64,000 bases of DNA, from assembly GCF_021391675.1 (NCBI RefSeq), contig NZ_CP090095.1, forward strand, positions 3,043,501 through 3,107,500. The letters run 5' to 3'. Under the pieces are notes generated by a model. That model made no database searches. It worked only from the letters and a program-made list of their open reading frames with translations, and was not told the origin of the DNA. This document shows, piece after piece, positions 8,845 through 16,282 of the stretch (the first letter of the stretch is position 1; every line of letters begins with the position of its first letter). The DNA comes from Neorhizobium galegae. Its GTDB lineage: Bacteria > Pseudomonadota > Alphaproteobacteria > Rhizobiales > Rhizobiaceae. A program made the translations under genes and the position numbers.

Positions 8845-9072
8845 TTAGTTCGGGCGGTTTGCGCCTTCAAAGTAGTCGCCACGGCCGATCGGAGCCGGGA
8901 TCTGGTCGGCGTTCTGCTGGTCCTTGGCAATGCTGCCGGTCTGCATGTGGTCGACCATGGCGGAAGCCTTGGAAACGCCCTGGAAATAGTCGCCTTCGTC
9001 AGCGAAAGCTGCACCGGTGAACGAAACCGAAGCGATGAAGGCTGCGGCGATTGCGGAAGTGATCTTGGTCAT
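8845..9072 (-). CDS. Small exported protein, paralogue 2 of 3
   Basis: 75 residues with signal peptide MTKITSAIAAAFIASVSFTGAAFA. The mature part reads EGDYFQGVSKAS, then DHMQTGSIAKDQQNADQ, then IPAPIGRGDYFEGANRPN. The C-terminal half is almost identical to paralogue 1, while the first motif has drifted (FQGV for YEGA). A 72-bp stretch separates it from each neighbour's nearer end or somewhat more, enough for its own promoter. The role is unknown; periplasmic or secreted location is inferred from the signal peptide. Confidence 0.75.
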   Translation of the reverse strand: MTKITSAIAAAFIASVSFTGAAFADEGDYFQGVSKASAMVDHMQTGSIAKDQQNADQIPAPIGRGDYFEGANRPN

Positions 9073-9169
9073 TGTCTTTGTCCTTTTAGGTTTGGAAGTC
9101 CGGTCTGCGTTACCTGCGGTGTGGGATACGGAGCCGGATGGATTTCAGTTTCACGGCCTCGAACGATTT

Positions 9170-9397
9170 TTAGTTCGGGCGGTTGGCGCCGTCGAAATAG
9201 TCACCGTTGTTGACGTCTGCCTGGATGTTGGCCTTCTGAGCGTCGGCCTTCTGGCCGATGCTGCCGGTCTGAACGTGGTCGACGGCAGCGGAAGCCTTGG
9301 AGGCGCCTTCATAATAGTCGCCTTCGGCAAGAGCGACGGTAGCGAACGAAGCCGAAGCGATGAGGGCTGCGGCGATGGCGGAGGAAATTCTGGTCAT
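9170..9397 (-). CDS. Small exported protein, paralogue 3 of 3
   Basis: 75 residues; the ATG at 9397 begins the signal peptide MTRISSAIAAALIASASFATVALA. Longer in-frame starts upstream would destroy the signal peptide. The first half (EGDYYEGASKASAAVDHVQTGSI) is nearly identical to paralogue 1, but the middle is replaced by GQKADAQKANIQADVNN before the terminal GDYFDGANRPN. At DNA level the 5' halves of copies 1 and 3 are closer to each other than to the middle copy, pointing to gene conversion or a nested duplication. Confidence 0.75.
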   Translation of the reverse strand: MTRISSAIAAALIASASFATVALAEGDYYEGASKASAAVDHVQTGSIGQKADAQKANIQADVNNGDYFDGANRPN

Positions 9398-9555
9398 TGT
9401 CTTGTTCCTTGCATGTGGTGGAGCCGAGTTTCTCGAAGCCCCTCTGTGTGTTTGATCTTGTCTTCCGAAGCTCGTTGCCGCGCTTCTGATGCTCAAGATG
9501 GTGCAAGTCGGCCGCCGGGAATAGACAGCAAGTTGCGGACGTATTGTTCGCAAAT

Positions 9556-9581
9556 ATCGAACGATTTAAATTTTATCGTTC
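9556..9581. promoter_or_regulatory. Inverted repeat upstream of small exported-protein gene 3
   Basis: GAACGAT (9559-9565) and ATCGTTC (9575-9581) are inverted around an AT-rich centre. The overlapping decamer ATCGAACGAT (9556-9565) recurs exactly at 10546-10555 upstream of the LysR gene. It is a candidate operator shared by the LysR regulator and this gene; this is inference from repetition only. Confidence 0.35.
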
Positions 9582-9624
9582 ACACGGAGAGCATGCACCT
9601 ACGTGGGGGGATTTGGCCGGGGGA

Positions 9625-10524
9625 TCAGCGGGAGCTGTCTTCAGCGGGCTCGTTCAACAGGTCGAGCATGGCGCGCAGCGCCCGGGTGACGTGCCGCTCA
9701 CCATGAAAGATCGCCGAGAACTGACGGAGCGGCATCGGGAAATCGGCAATGTGAAGCCGACCGGAAAAGGAGTGGGACGATGCTGCCCGGCTTGAAAGCA
9801 CCGTGGCGCTCAACCCCGCCTCCACCGCCGCCATCGCCGCTTCGTTCGACGGCATTTCAAGGACAACGGACAATGACTGCGGCTCGATGCCGAGATTGAT
9901 GAGCTGCGCCTCGAAGGCGGAGCGAGTGCCCGATCCCAGTTCGCGCATGATCCAGTTGGTTTCGAGAAGATCGCTGGAGCGGATCTTGCGACCGTCCGCC
10001 CAAGGATGGCGGCTGCCCACGACCAGCACCAGCCTGTCCTCCGCCACCTTTCGGCGTTTGAGCCCGGCCAGAAACACTTCGCCTTCGACGACCGCGAGTT
10101 CCGCCGCCCCGGTCAGCACCGCTTCGGCCGCGCTCTGGGTATTGCCGACGGTGAGCCGCAGATCGACGCGCGGAAACCGCTCGTGATAGCTGACCAGCCG
10201 GGCCGGCAGCCAGTAGCTCGCGACCGTCTGGCTGGCATGGATCCGCAGGATGCCCGAGGCCGACCCGCCGAGATCGGCAAGCACGTGCTCGGCGGTCTGT
10301 GACCGCTCCAAAACGGCGCGCGCCTCCGGCACGAACAGTTTTCCAGCTTCCGTGAGTTCGATCCGCCGCCCGACCCGGTTGAACAGGATCACGGCATGCC
10401 GCGCCTCCAGCGCCGAGATCGCCGCACTCACCGCCGACTGGGTGAGGTTCAGCACCTCCGCCGCACGGGTCACATGTTCGCGCGCGGCGACTTCCAGAAA
10501 AATTCGAAGCTGATCGAGGGTCAT
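9625..10524 (-). CDS. LysR-family transcriptional regulator (YeiE/CysB-like)
   Basis: 299 residues from the ATG at 10524, where the canonical LysR opening MTLDQLRIFLEVA begins; an in-frame start 16 codons upstream gives a non-conserved tail. The N-terminal winged helix (AAEVLNLTQSAVSAAISALE, about 20-40) is followed by a LysR substrate-binding domain with RIHASQTVASYWLP. It is divergent from a YeiH-type exporter gene, the same arrangement as yeiE-yeiH in enterobacteria, so it probably controls that gene. The effector is unknown. Confidence 0.85.
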   Translation of the reverse strand: MTLDQLRIFLEVAAREHVTRAAEVLNLTQSAVSAAISALEARHAVILFNRVGRRIELTEAGKLFVPEARAVLERSQTAEHVLADLGGSASGILRIHASQTVASYWLPARLVSYHERFPRVDLRLTVGNTQSAAEAVLTGAAELAVVEGEVFLAGLKRRKVAEDRLVLVVGSRHPWADGRKIRSSDLLETNWIMRELGSGTRSAFEAQLINLGIEPQSLSVVLEMPSNEAAMAAVEAGLSATVLSSRAASSHSFSGRLHIADFPMPLRQFSAIFHGERHVTRALRAMLDLLNEPAEDSSR

Positions 10525-10545
10525 TGTCCAAAACCATTCGCTTTT

Positions 10546-10555
10546 ATCGAACGAT
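10546..10555. promoter_or_regulatory. Candidate LysR operator in the lysR-yeiH intergenic region
   Basis: The dyad ATCG-AA-CGAT lies 22 bp upstream of the LysR start and 83 bp upstream of the divergent exporter gene. The same 10-mer occurs at 9556. LysR sites normally have a T-N11-A dyad; here the flanks are TTTT on one side and ATCAG on the other, so the fit is partial. Confidence 0.35.
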
Positions 10556-10637
10556 ATCAGAAAACTTATCAATTGGATTTGTGTTTCTGCAAAAGGGAGA
10601 ATGATTTTCGACGAATAGAGACTCTCGTGGAAAAATC

Positions 10638-11678
10638 ATGAAGCCGAGCCAGCCGACTGCGGAACAGCGCGCCAACCTCTCCTCTCCCTATTGGCCGGCT
10701 TTCACTCAGCTTCTTCCCGGACTTCTCCTGACCGCCGCGATTGCTACGGTCGCCCTCACCGTCCGCAACCTGACAGGCTGGATGACGCTGAGCCCGCTCA
10801 TCCTGTCGATCGTCTTCGGCATGCTGATCCGCAACGCCTTGCCGGTTCCGGCAGCTGTCGAGCCCGGCATCGGCTTTTCGCTGAAGCGTATCCTGCGCTT
10901 CGGCATCGTGCTGCTCGGCCTGCAGGTGACGGCCGGCCAGATTCTCTCGCTCGGCGGCGCTGGCCTTGCGATGGTAGCCGTGACACTCGTGACCACCTTC
11001 GTGGCGATCCGGCTGGTTGGCCGGGCCATGGGTGTCGACAGGTCGCTGACCGACCTGATTGCCGCCGGCACCTCGGTCTGCGGCGCCTCGGCGGTCATCG
11101 CCGCCAATACGGTGGTGCGTGGCAAGCAGGAGCATGTCGCCTATGCGGTCGCCTGCGTGACACTGTTTGGGTCGCTGTCGATGCTTGCCTATCCGCTGCT
11201 CGCCGCCCCGCTCGGGCTCGACGCCCGCGGTTATGGCCTATGGACCGGCTCCACCATCCATGAGGTCGCGCAGGTCGTGGCCGCCGCCTTCCAGGGCGGC
11301 GATGTCGCCGGGCAGTTCGGCACCATTTCCAAGCTCGCCCGCGTCGTCATGCTGGCGCCGCTGATCATGACGCTGGCGCTCGCCATGCGCTCCGGCGCGG
11401 AAGGCCCATCGAAGGCCTCGGCGCCGATGCCGTGGTTCGTGCTTGGGTTCATCGGGATGATGCTGGTCAACAGCGCAGTCGCCATTCCGGCGGGCGTGAG
11501 CCAGACGCTCGTGACCGCGACGAGCTTCCTCCTGTCCATGGCGCTTGCTGCCATGGGACTGCAGACCGACATCCGCAAGCTGAAGGCGGAAGGCTGGCGG
11601 CCGCTCGCACTCGGCGCGTTCGGCTGGCTGTTCATCGCGGTTTTCGGCTACGCGATGCTGAAGCTGTTCGCATTCTGA
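10638..11678 (+). CDS. YeiH/UPF0324 family putative sulfate exporter
   Basis: 346 residues with about ten membrane segments. Family marks are LSPLILSIVFGMLIRN (about 52-68), LRFGIVLLGLQVT, AAGTSVCGASAVIAANTVV (about 142-160) and the GLWTGSTIHEVAQVVAAAF segment. The family is annotated as putative sulfate exporters on limited evidence. The divergent LysR gene is the likely regulator, as with YeiE and YeiH. A terminator follows at 11703. Confidence 0.88.
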   Translation: MKPSQPTAEQRANLSSPYWPAFTQLLPGLLLTAAIATVALTVRNLTGWMTLSPLILSIVFGMLIRNALPVPAAVEPGIGFSLKRILRFGIVLLGLQVTAGQILSLGGAGLAMVAVTLVTTFVAIRLVGRAMGVDRSLTDLIAAGTSVCGASAVIAANTVVRGKQEHVAYAVACVTLFGSLSMLAYPLLAAPLGLDARGYGLWTGSTIHEVAQVVAAAFQGGDVAGQFGTISKLARVVMLAPLIMTLALAMRSGAEGPSKASAPMPWFVLGFIGMMLVNSAVAIPAGVSQTLVTATSFLLSMALAAMGLQTDIRKLKAEGWRPLALGAFGWLFIAVFGYAMLKLFAF

Positions 11679-11702
11679 GGAAAAACGGATCGAAGGGATA
11701 GG

Positions 11703-11730
11703 GGCCGCGTCATCAATGGCGCGGCCTTTT
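11703..11730 (+). terminator. Rho-independent terminator after the YeiH gene
   Basis: GGCCGCG (11703-11709) pairs with CGCGGCC (11720-11726) over a 10-nt loop, followed by TTTT. It separates yeiH from the convergent gstI-like gene. Confidence 0.75.
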
Positions 11731-11743
11731 CGTCATCTATGGG

Positions 11744-11941
11744 TCAGCAGGGTTTCGGCTGGTCGTTCTTCGGCTCGGAATCCCGCACTGCCTCGTCATG
11801 ATACCAGCAATTGGTATCTACGACGCTGAAGGTTACATCATGGATTCCGGTCGGCACGGTCCGGCCGTCCTCCAGCCGCCGTCTCGGGCGGACCGGAAAC
11901 TGATAGATCGTTGCTGACTCACGATGGATGTGAATTGTCAT
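11744..11941 (-). CDS. gstI: DUF2735 protein, GstI-like (glutamine synthetase II translational inhibitor)
   Basis: 65 residues from ATG 11941. The N-terminus TIHIHRESATIYQFPVRPRR and the late motif NCWYHDEAV are the DUF2735 pattern. The gene is divergent from glnII. In Rhizobium leguminosarum a small gene in exactly this place, gstI, encodes a 63-residue inhibitor of glnII translation; length and position agree here. An in-frame start 20 codons upstream would add a Cys-rich tail overlapping the NtrC-like site region and is less likely. Direct evidence that this homologue inhibits GlnII is lacking. Confidence 0.8.
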   Translation of the reverse strand: MTIHIHRESATIYQFPVRPRRRLEDGRTVPTGIHDVTFSVVDTNCWYHDEAVRDSEPKNDQPKPC

Positions 11942-11995
11942 CCTATCGTCTCCTAACTTCAAAAGTGCATCCAAACACGCACAGAGCACAAATCT

Positions 11996-12010
11996 GCACA
12001 TTTTTTGTGC
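11996..12010. promoter_or_regulatory. NtrC-type binding site between gstI and glnII
   Basis: GCACATTTTTTGTGC is a perfect GCAC-N7-GTGC dyad, the NtrC enhancer pattern. Another GCAC lies at 12016-12019. It is 55 bp upstream of the gstI start and about 270 bp upstream of the glnII -24/-12 promoter, a normal enhancer distance. It could activate glnII and affect gstI at the same time. Confidence 0.65.
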
Positions 12011-12281
12011 TTATTGCACGATTTTATATCATTTTTTCGACTCGCGCTAGGCGCTAATTTAGCGGCAGCGCGGTCCCGGCGATCTATTTTGCTCGCAGGA
12101 ACCTCTAGCGGGGAAACGTGTGCCAACCGACCCCGGTTCCGAGCAATCTTGATAGAACCTTTAAAACCCGGAGATTTCATGAGACCGTGCTGATCTACAG
12201 GACCTTTAGTCGCTCTCAGCGCTCCGCCTGCGACCCTTCGTTTACACTTTTTTAATCCAGAACCGTCGCTCCGATGCAAAC

Positions 12282-12296
12282 TGGCACGGGAAATGC
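12282..12296 (+). promoter_or_regulatory. Sigma-54 promoter of glnII
   Basis: TGGCACGGGAAATGC fits the -24/-12 consensus TGGCACG-N4-TTGC with the exact GG-to-GC spacing. It lies 92 bp before the glnII ATG. With the upstream NtrC-like dyad, this indicates nitrogen-limitation control of glnII, as known in rhizobia. Confidence 0.82.
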
Positions 12297-12388
12297 GTTC
12301 TTCTGGTTACCCCGGAGGCGCGGTATCGTCGCGATGCCGCTTCCTCAGGATGGCTCAACCATGAACGTCACGGCCTGAGAGATAAAAT

Positions 12389-13426
12389 ATGACCAAGTAT
12401 AAGCTCGAGTACATCTGGCTCGACGGGTACACCCCGGTACCGAACCTGCGTGGCAAGACGCAGATCAAGGAATTCGACACCTTCCCGACGCTCGAACAGC
12501 TGCCGCTGTGGGGCTTTGACGGTTCGTCGACCATGCAGGCCGAAGGCCGCTCGTCCGATTGCGTGCTGAAGCCGGTTGCGCTTTATCCGGATCCGGCCCG
12601 CACCAACGGCGCGCTCGTCATGTGCGAAGTCATGATGCCGGATGGCGTCACGCCGCATGCGACTAACGCCCGCGCGACCATTCTCGACGACGAGGATGCG
12701 TGGTTCGGTTTCGAGCAGGAATACTTCTTCTACCAGAACGGCCGTCCGCTCGGCTTCCCGGAACAGGGCTACCCCGCTCCGCAGGGCCCGTATTACACCG
12801 GCGTTGGTTACTCGAACGTTGGTGACGTCGCCCGCGAAATCGTCGAAGAGCATCTCGACCTTTGCCTCGCCGCCGGCATCAACCACGAAGGCATCAATGC
12901 CGAAGTGGCCAAGGGCCAGTGGGAATTCCAGGTTTTCGGCAAGGGCTCCAAGAAGGCCGCCGACCAGATCTGGATGGCACGCTACCTGCTGCAACGCCTG
13001 ACTGAAAAGTACGGCATCGACATCGAATATCACTGCAAGCCGCTCGGCGACACCGACTGGAACGGCTCGGGCATGCACTGCAACTTCTCCACCAAGTACA
13101 TGCGCGAAGTCGGCGGCAAGGACTATTTCGAAGCCCTCATGGCTGCCTTCGACAAGAACCTGATGGACCACATCGCCGTCTACGGACCGGACAACGACAA
13201 GCGCCTCACCGGCAAGCACGAAACGGCTCCTTGGAACAAGTTCTCCTACGGCGTTGCCGACCGCGGTGCTTCGATCCGCGTGCCGCACTCGTTCGTCAAG
13301 AACGACTACAAGGGCTATCTGGAAGACCGCCGTCCGAACTCCCAGGGCGACCCCTACCAGATCGCTTCCCAGGTTCTGAAGACGATCGCCGAAGTCCCGA
13401 CCAACCGGGCTTCCGCCGCCGCCTGA
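12389..13426 (+). CDS. glnII: Glutamine synthetase type II
   Basis: 345 residues, the size of eukaryote-like GSII (GSI is about 470). Recognisable segments are WGFDGSSTMQAEG (about 43-55), EQEYFFYQNGRP (about 110), INHEGINAEVAKGQWEFQVFG, GSGMHCNFSTKYMR and a late KHETAPWNKFSYGVADRGASIR that binds ATP and glutamate. It ligates ammonia to glutamate in the cytoplasm. It would assimilate the ammonia released by the pyrimidine and urea pathways encoded nearby. The sigma-54 promoter and NtrC-like site upstream indicate induction under nitrogen limitation. Confidence 0.97.
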   Translation: MTKYKLEYIWLDGYTPVPNLRGKTQIKEFDTFPTLEQLPLWGFDGSSTMQAEGRSSDCVLKPVALYPDPARTNGALVMCEVMMPDGVTPHATNARATILDDEDAWFGFEQEYFFYQNGRPLGFPEQGYPAPQGPYYTGVGYSNVGDVAREIVEEHLDLCLAAGINHEGINAEVAKGQWEFQVFGKGSKKAADQIWMARYLLQRLTEKYGIDIEYHCKPLGDTDWNGSGMHCNFSTKYMREVGGKDYFEALMAAFDKNLMDHIAVYGPDNDKRLTGKHETAPWNKFSYGVADRGASIRVPHSFVKNDYKGYLEDRRPNSQGDPYQIASQVLKTIAEVPTNRASAAA

Positions 13427-13459
13427 TAATACCAGGCTCGGCAATCGGTAAGTAAGAAG

Positions 13460-13485
13460 ACGCCGGCCTCAGCGCCGGCGTTTTT
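13460..13485 (+). terminator. Rho-independent terminator after glnII
   Basis: ACGCCGGC (13460-13467) pairs with GCCGGCGT (13474-13481), with a 6-nt loop and a T run to 13485. It lies between the convergent glnII and rutR-like genes. Confidence 0.82.
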
Positions 13486-13509
13486 CGTTTTCGAGTTTAC
13501 GAAGGAAGC

Positions 13510-14154
13510 TCAGGCGTTGCGCGCCCGCAGCCCATCTATGAAGAGCTGTTCCAGGAACCGAGCCGCATCCTCGAAACGCCCCTCGCCCGCATAGTTTTGG
13601 CCGAGCACGGCGCGCACCTGCACGTCGAAGTCGGCATAGTGCTGGGTGGTCGACCAGATCGAGAAGATCAGGTGGTAGGGATCGCATTTGGCGATCTTGC
13701 CGGACCGCGCCCAGGCGCGGATCACCTCCGCCTTTTCGTCGACAAGCGCCTTCAACGGGCCTTTCAGCTCGTCCTCGATATGCGGCGCGCCCTGCAGCAC
13801 TTCATTGGCGAAAAGCCGGCTTTCGCGCGGGAAATCGCGGGCCATTTCGAGCTTGCGGCGGATATAGGAGCGGATCTCCGATTCCGGATTGCCCTCCGCA
13901 TCGAAGGCGCGCAGCGGCTCCAGCCAGGTGGACAGGACCCGGTCGATCAGCTGGCGGTGGATCGCCTCCTTGGTGCGGAAATAATAGAGGAGATTGGGTT
14001 TCGACATGCCGGCCGCCTCGGCGATCTGGTCGATCGTGGCGCCGCGAAAACCGTTCTGGGAAAACACGTCGAGCGCCGCTTCGAGGATGCGCTCCTCCTT
14101 CTCCTCCTGGATGCGCGTGCGTCTCTGCGTCTTCGCCGCCCTCGGGATGGCCAT
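13510..14154 (-). CDS. rutR: TetR-family regulator of pyrimidine catabolism, RutR-like
   Basis: 214 residues. The TetR helix-turn-helix spans about 20-65 (ILEAALDVFSQNGFRGATIDQIAEAAGMSKPNLLYYF). The C-terminal region, with SIWSTTQHYADFDVQVRAVLG, matches the RutR/YcdC ligand domain (TetR_C_13 type), in which uracil binds in E. coli RutR. The N-terminal tail is Arg/Lys-rich. It is divergent from the carbamoyl-amide hydrolase gene. The 249-bp intergenic region holds a near-consensus RutR operator, which strongly supports the assignment and implies autoregulation plus control of the pyrimidine operon. Confidence 0.82.
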   Translation of the reverse strand: MAIPRAAKTQRRTRIQEEKEERILEAALDVFSQNGFRGATIDQIAEAAGMSKPNLLYYFRTKEAIHRQLIDRVLSTWLEPLRAFDAEGNPESEIRSYIRRKLEMARDFPRESRLFANEVLQGAPHIEDELKGPLKALVDEKAEVIRAWARSGKIAKCDPYHLIFSIWSTTQHYADFDVQVRAVLGQNYAGEGRFEDAARFLEQLFIDGLRARNA

Positions 14155-14253
14155 GCCTGTCCTTGCCCTCTTCCGCGTCCACCCGGCGCTTTCGAAATTC
14201 CTCTGGATTTTTCGTGATTTTCGTCTTGAGTGGCGCGGCGGAAATAGTAATGT

Positions 14254-14269
14254 TTTACCAAGCGGTCAA
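14254..14269 (+). promoter_or_regulatory. Near-consensus RutR operator upstream of the carbamoyl-amide hydrolase gene
   Basis: TTTACCAAGCGGTCAA matches the RutR consensus TTGACCA-NN-TGGTCAA at 12 of 14 fixed positions. It is 100 bp downstream of the divergent regulator's start and 135 bp before the hydrolase ATG, where it could control both. Relief of repression by uracil or thymine is known for E. coli RutR and inferred here. Confidence 0.65.
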
Positions 14270-14403
14270 ATTATCGGCGACAAGCGGAATAAACGCAATG
14301 CCGATCTTCGCATGCCTCTTTTCAAAGCGGGCACGAAGGACCGATGGGAACGAAAAGCATTCCGCCCACACCGGGTGGACGTAAAACAGGCGAGGACTAA
14401 AAA

Positions 14404-15657
14404 ATGGTGGCAGCACCCGGCGAGAACTTGCGCATCAACGGCGATCGTCTGTGGGACATGCTCATGGACATGGCGAAGATCGGCCCCGGCATTGCCGGCG
14501 GCAACAATCGCCAGACGCTGACCGATGCGGACGGTGAAGGCCGCCACCTCTTCAAGAGGTGGTGCGAGGCCGAAGGTTTGAGCGTCGGCGTCGACAGGAT
14601 GGGCACGATGTTTGCGACCCGCGCCGGCACCGATCCGGATGCGCTGCCGGTCTATGTCGGCAGCCACCTCGACACCCAGCCGACCGGCGGCAAATATGAC
14701 GGCGTTCTCGGCGTGCTCGGCGCGCTGGAAGTGGTGCGCACCATGAACGACCTCGGCATCAAGACCAAGCACCCGATCGTGGTCACCAACTGGGCGAACG
14801 AGGAAGGCGCGCGGTTTGCGCCGGCCATGCTGGCATCCGGCGTTTTCGCCGGCGTGCATTCGATCGACTACGCCTACGGCCGCAAGGATCCGGACGGCAA
14901 GACCTATGGCGACGAACTGAAGCGCATCGGCTGGCTCGGCGACGAGGAGGTCGGCGCCAGAAAGATGCATGCCTATTTCGAATATCATATCGAACAGGGG
15001 CCAATCCTCGAAGCCGAGAACAAGCAGATCGGCGTCGTCACCCACTGTCAGGGCCTCTGGTGGCTGGAATTCACGCTGACCGGCCGCGAGGCGCATACCG
15101 GCTCGACGCCGATGAACCTGCGCGTCAATGCCGGCCTTGCCTTCGGCCGCATCCTCGAAATGGTGCAGGCGGTGGCGATGTCCGAACAGCCGGGCGCCGT
15201 CGGCGGGGTGGGCCAGGTGTTCTTCTCGCCGAATTCCCGCAACGTACTACCGGGCAAGGTGGTCTTCACCGTCGACATCCGCACGCCATCCCAGGAAAAG
15301 CTCGACCGCATGCGGGCGACGATCGAGAAACAGGCGGCCGAGATCTGCGAACCGCTCGGCGTCGGCTGTTCTGTCGAGGCGGTCGGCCATTTCGACCCGG
15401 TGACCTTCGATCCGGTGCTGGTCGGCCGTGTTCGCGAAGCGGCCGAAAAGCTCGGCTACAGCCATATGAACATCATCTCCGGCGCCGGCCACGACGCCTG
15501 CTGGGCCGCCAAGGTGGCGCCCTCGACGATGATCATGTGCCCCTGCGTCGGCGGGCTCAGCCACAACGAGGCCGAGGAGATTTCCAAGGAATGGGCGGCG
15601 GCGGGAGCGGACGTGCTGTTCCATGCCGTGCTGGAGACGGCGGAGATTGTGGAGTAG
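14404..15657 (+). CDS. Zn-dependent carbamoyl-amide hydrolase (beta-ureidopropionase / N-carbamoyl-amino-acid hydrolase)
   Basis: 417 residues of the M20-related AmaB/HyuC/allantoate amidohydrolase family. Metal and substrate motifs are GSHLDTQPTGGKYDGVLG (about 80), TNWANEEGARFAPAM (about 127), YHIEQGPILE (about 195) and late SGAGHDACW. In this context it should hydrolyse N-carbamoyl-beta-alanine to beta-alanine, CO2 and ammonia, the last step of reductive pyrimidine degradation. Related enzymes act on N-carbamoyl-L-amino acids or allantoate, which sequence alone cannot exclude. A RutR operator precedes it, and the toxin-antitoxin pair and dihydropyrimidinase follow in the same direction. 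Confidence 0.87.
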   Translation: MVAAPGENLRINGDRLWDMLMDMAKIGPGIAGGNNRQTLTDADGEGRHLFKRWCEAEGLSVGVDRMGTMFATRAGTDPDALPVYVGSHLDTQPTGGKYDGVLGVLGALEVVRTMNDLGIKTKHPIVVTNWANEEGARFAPAMLASGVFAGVHSIDYAYGRKDPDGKTYGDELKRIGWLGDEEVGARKMHAYFEYHIEQGPILEAENKQIGVVTHCQGLWWLEFTLTGREAHTGSTPMNLRVNAGLAFGRILEMVQAVAMSEQPGAVGGVGQVFFSPNSRNVLPGKVVFTVDIRTPSQEKLDRMRATIEKQAAEICEPLGVGCSVEAVGHFDPVTFDPVLVGRVREAAEKLGYSHMNIISGAGHDACWAAKVAPSTMIMCPCVGGLSHNEAEEISKEWAAAGADVLFHAVLETAEIVE

Positions 15658-15692
15658 CATTGCAACCGCCACCTTGAGACAGGAAACGGACA

Positions 15693-15905
15693 ATGGGACG
15701 ACCGAGGGAAATATCACCCGAAGAACGGGCCGAACTGATCCGCCAGGGATATCGGCCGATCGAGATTTGGGTGCAAGACACGACGAGTGAAGCCTACCGC
15801 AGGGAGGCGGAAAGGCAGGCACGCGCCGCGGTGGAGGCAGATCGGCAGGCTGGCATCCTCGAACTGGTTGACGAGGACGCTCACCGAGACTGGGACAAAG
15901 AGTGA
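15693..15905 (+). CDS. MazE-like antitoxin (DUF3018 family)
   Basis: 70 residues starting at ATG 15693. The segment GYRPIEIWVQDTTSEAYRREAERQARA is the DUF3018 / antitoxin MazE-family pattern; the acidic C-terminus (ILELVDEDAHRDWDKE) is suited to binding a basic toxin. It overlaps the PemK/MazF-like gene by 4 nt (GTGA), the usual toxin-antitoxin coupling. It lies 35 bp after the carbamoyl-amide hydrolase stop and in the same orientation, so it is probably co-transcribed with the pyrimidine genes. Confidence 0.8.
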   Translation: MGRPREISPEERAELIRQGYRPIEIWVQDTTSEAYRREAERQARAAVEADRQAGILELVDEDAHRDWDKE

Positions 15906-16282
15906 CTTTCAAGCGCGGCAACATGGTGACGGCGGCGTTCCAAGGTGACCTAGGAAAGCCTCGACCTGCGGTCATTCTCCATGCCGACGAATATATCGAT
16001 GCACATGAGACGCTGATTCTCTGTCCGCTGACGACCTATCTTGCCGATTCACCGAACTTTCGACCTACAATTGCTCCTTCTGCCGAAAATGGCCTGCAGG
16101 CCGTCTCACAGATCATGGTCGATAAGGTGACGCACCTGCGCAAGACCGCGATCTCTCAGGTGATCGGTCGGCTGGGCGATCAGGATATGTGGAGGCTCGA
16201 AGCGGCCTTGATAAACATCACAGGCTTGAGGCAGGCAATCCTGCCCCTTCCGATGAACGAACGAACAGGGGAACAACAATGA
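15902..16282 (+). CDS. PemK/MazF-family toxin (endoribonuclease)
   Basis: 126 residues, GTG start inside the antitoxin's last codon. The fold opening FKRGNMVTAAFQGDLGKPRPAVIL holds the conserved Gly-Pro-Arg-Pro-type loop and basic residues of MazF/CcdB barrels. SQIMVDKVTHLRKTAISQVIGRL matches the second conserved strand-helix region of MazF. Such toxins cleave mRNA at short sequences. The stop overlaps the dihydropyrimidinase ATG (ATGA at 16279-16282), so toxin and catabolic enzyme are translationally coupled, which is unusual. The last residues (MNERTGEQQ) look like an extension that provides this junction. Confidence 0.8.
   Translation: MTFKRGNMVTAAFQGDLGKPRPAVILHADEYIDAHETLILCPLTTYLADSPNFRPTIAPSAENGLQAVSQIMVDKVTHLRKTAISQVIGRLGDQDMWRLEAALINITGLRQAILPLPMNERTGEQQ

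Noticed and set aside
14404..15657. Allantoate amidohydrolase of a purine pathway
   Set aside because: The family is shared, but no allantoinase or ureidoglycolate genes are nearby, whereas dihydropyrimidinase and a RutR site are; not excluded biochemically.
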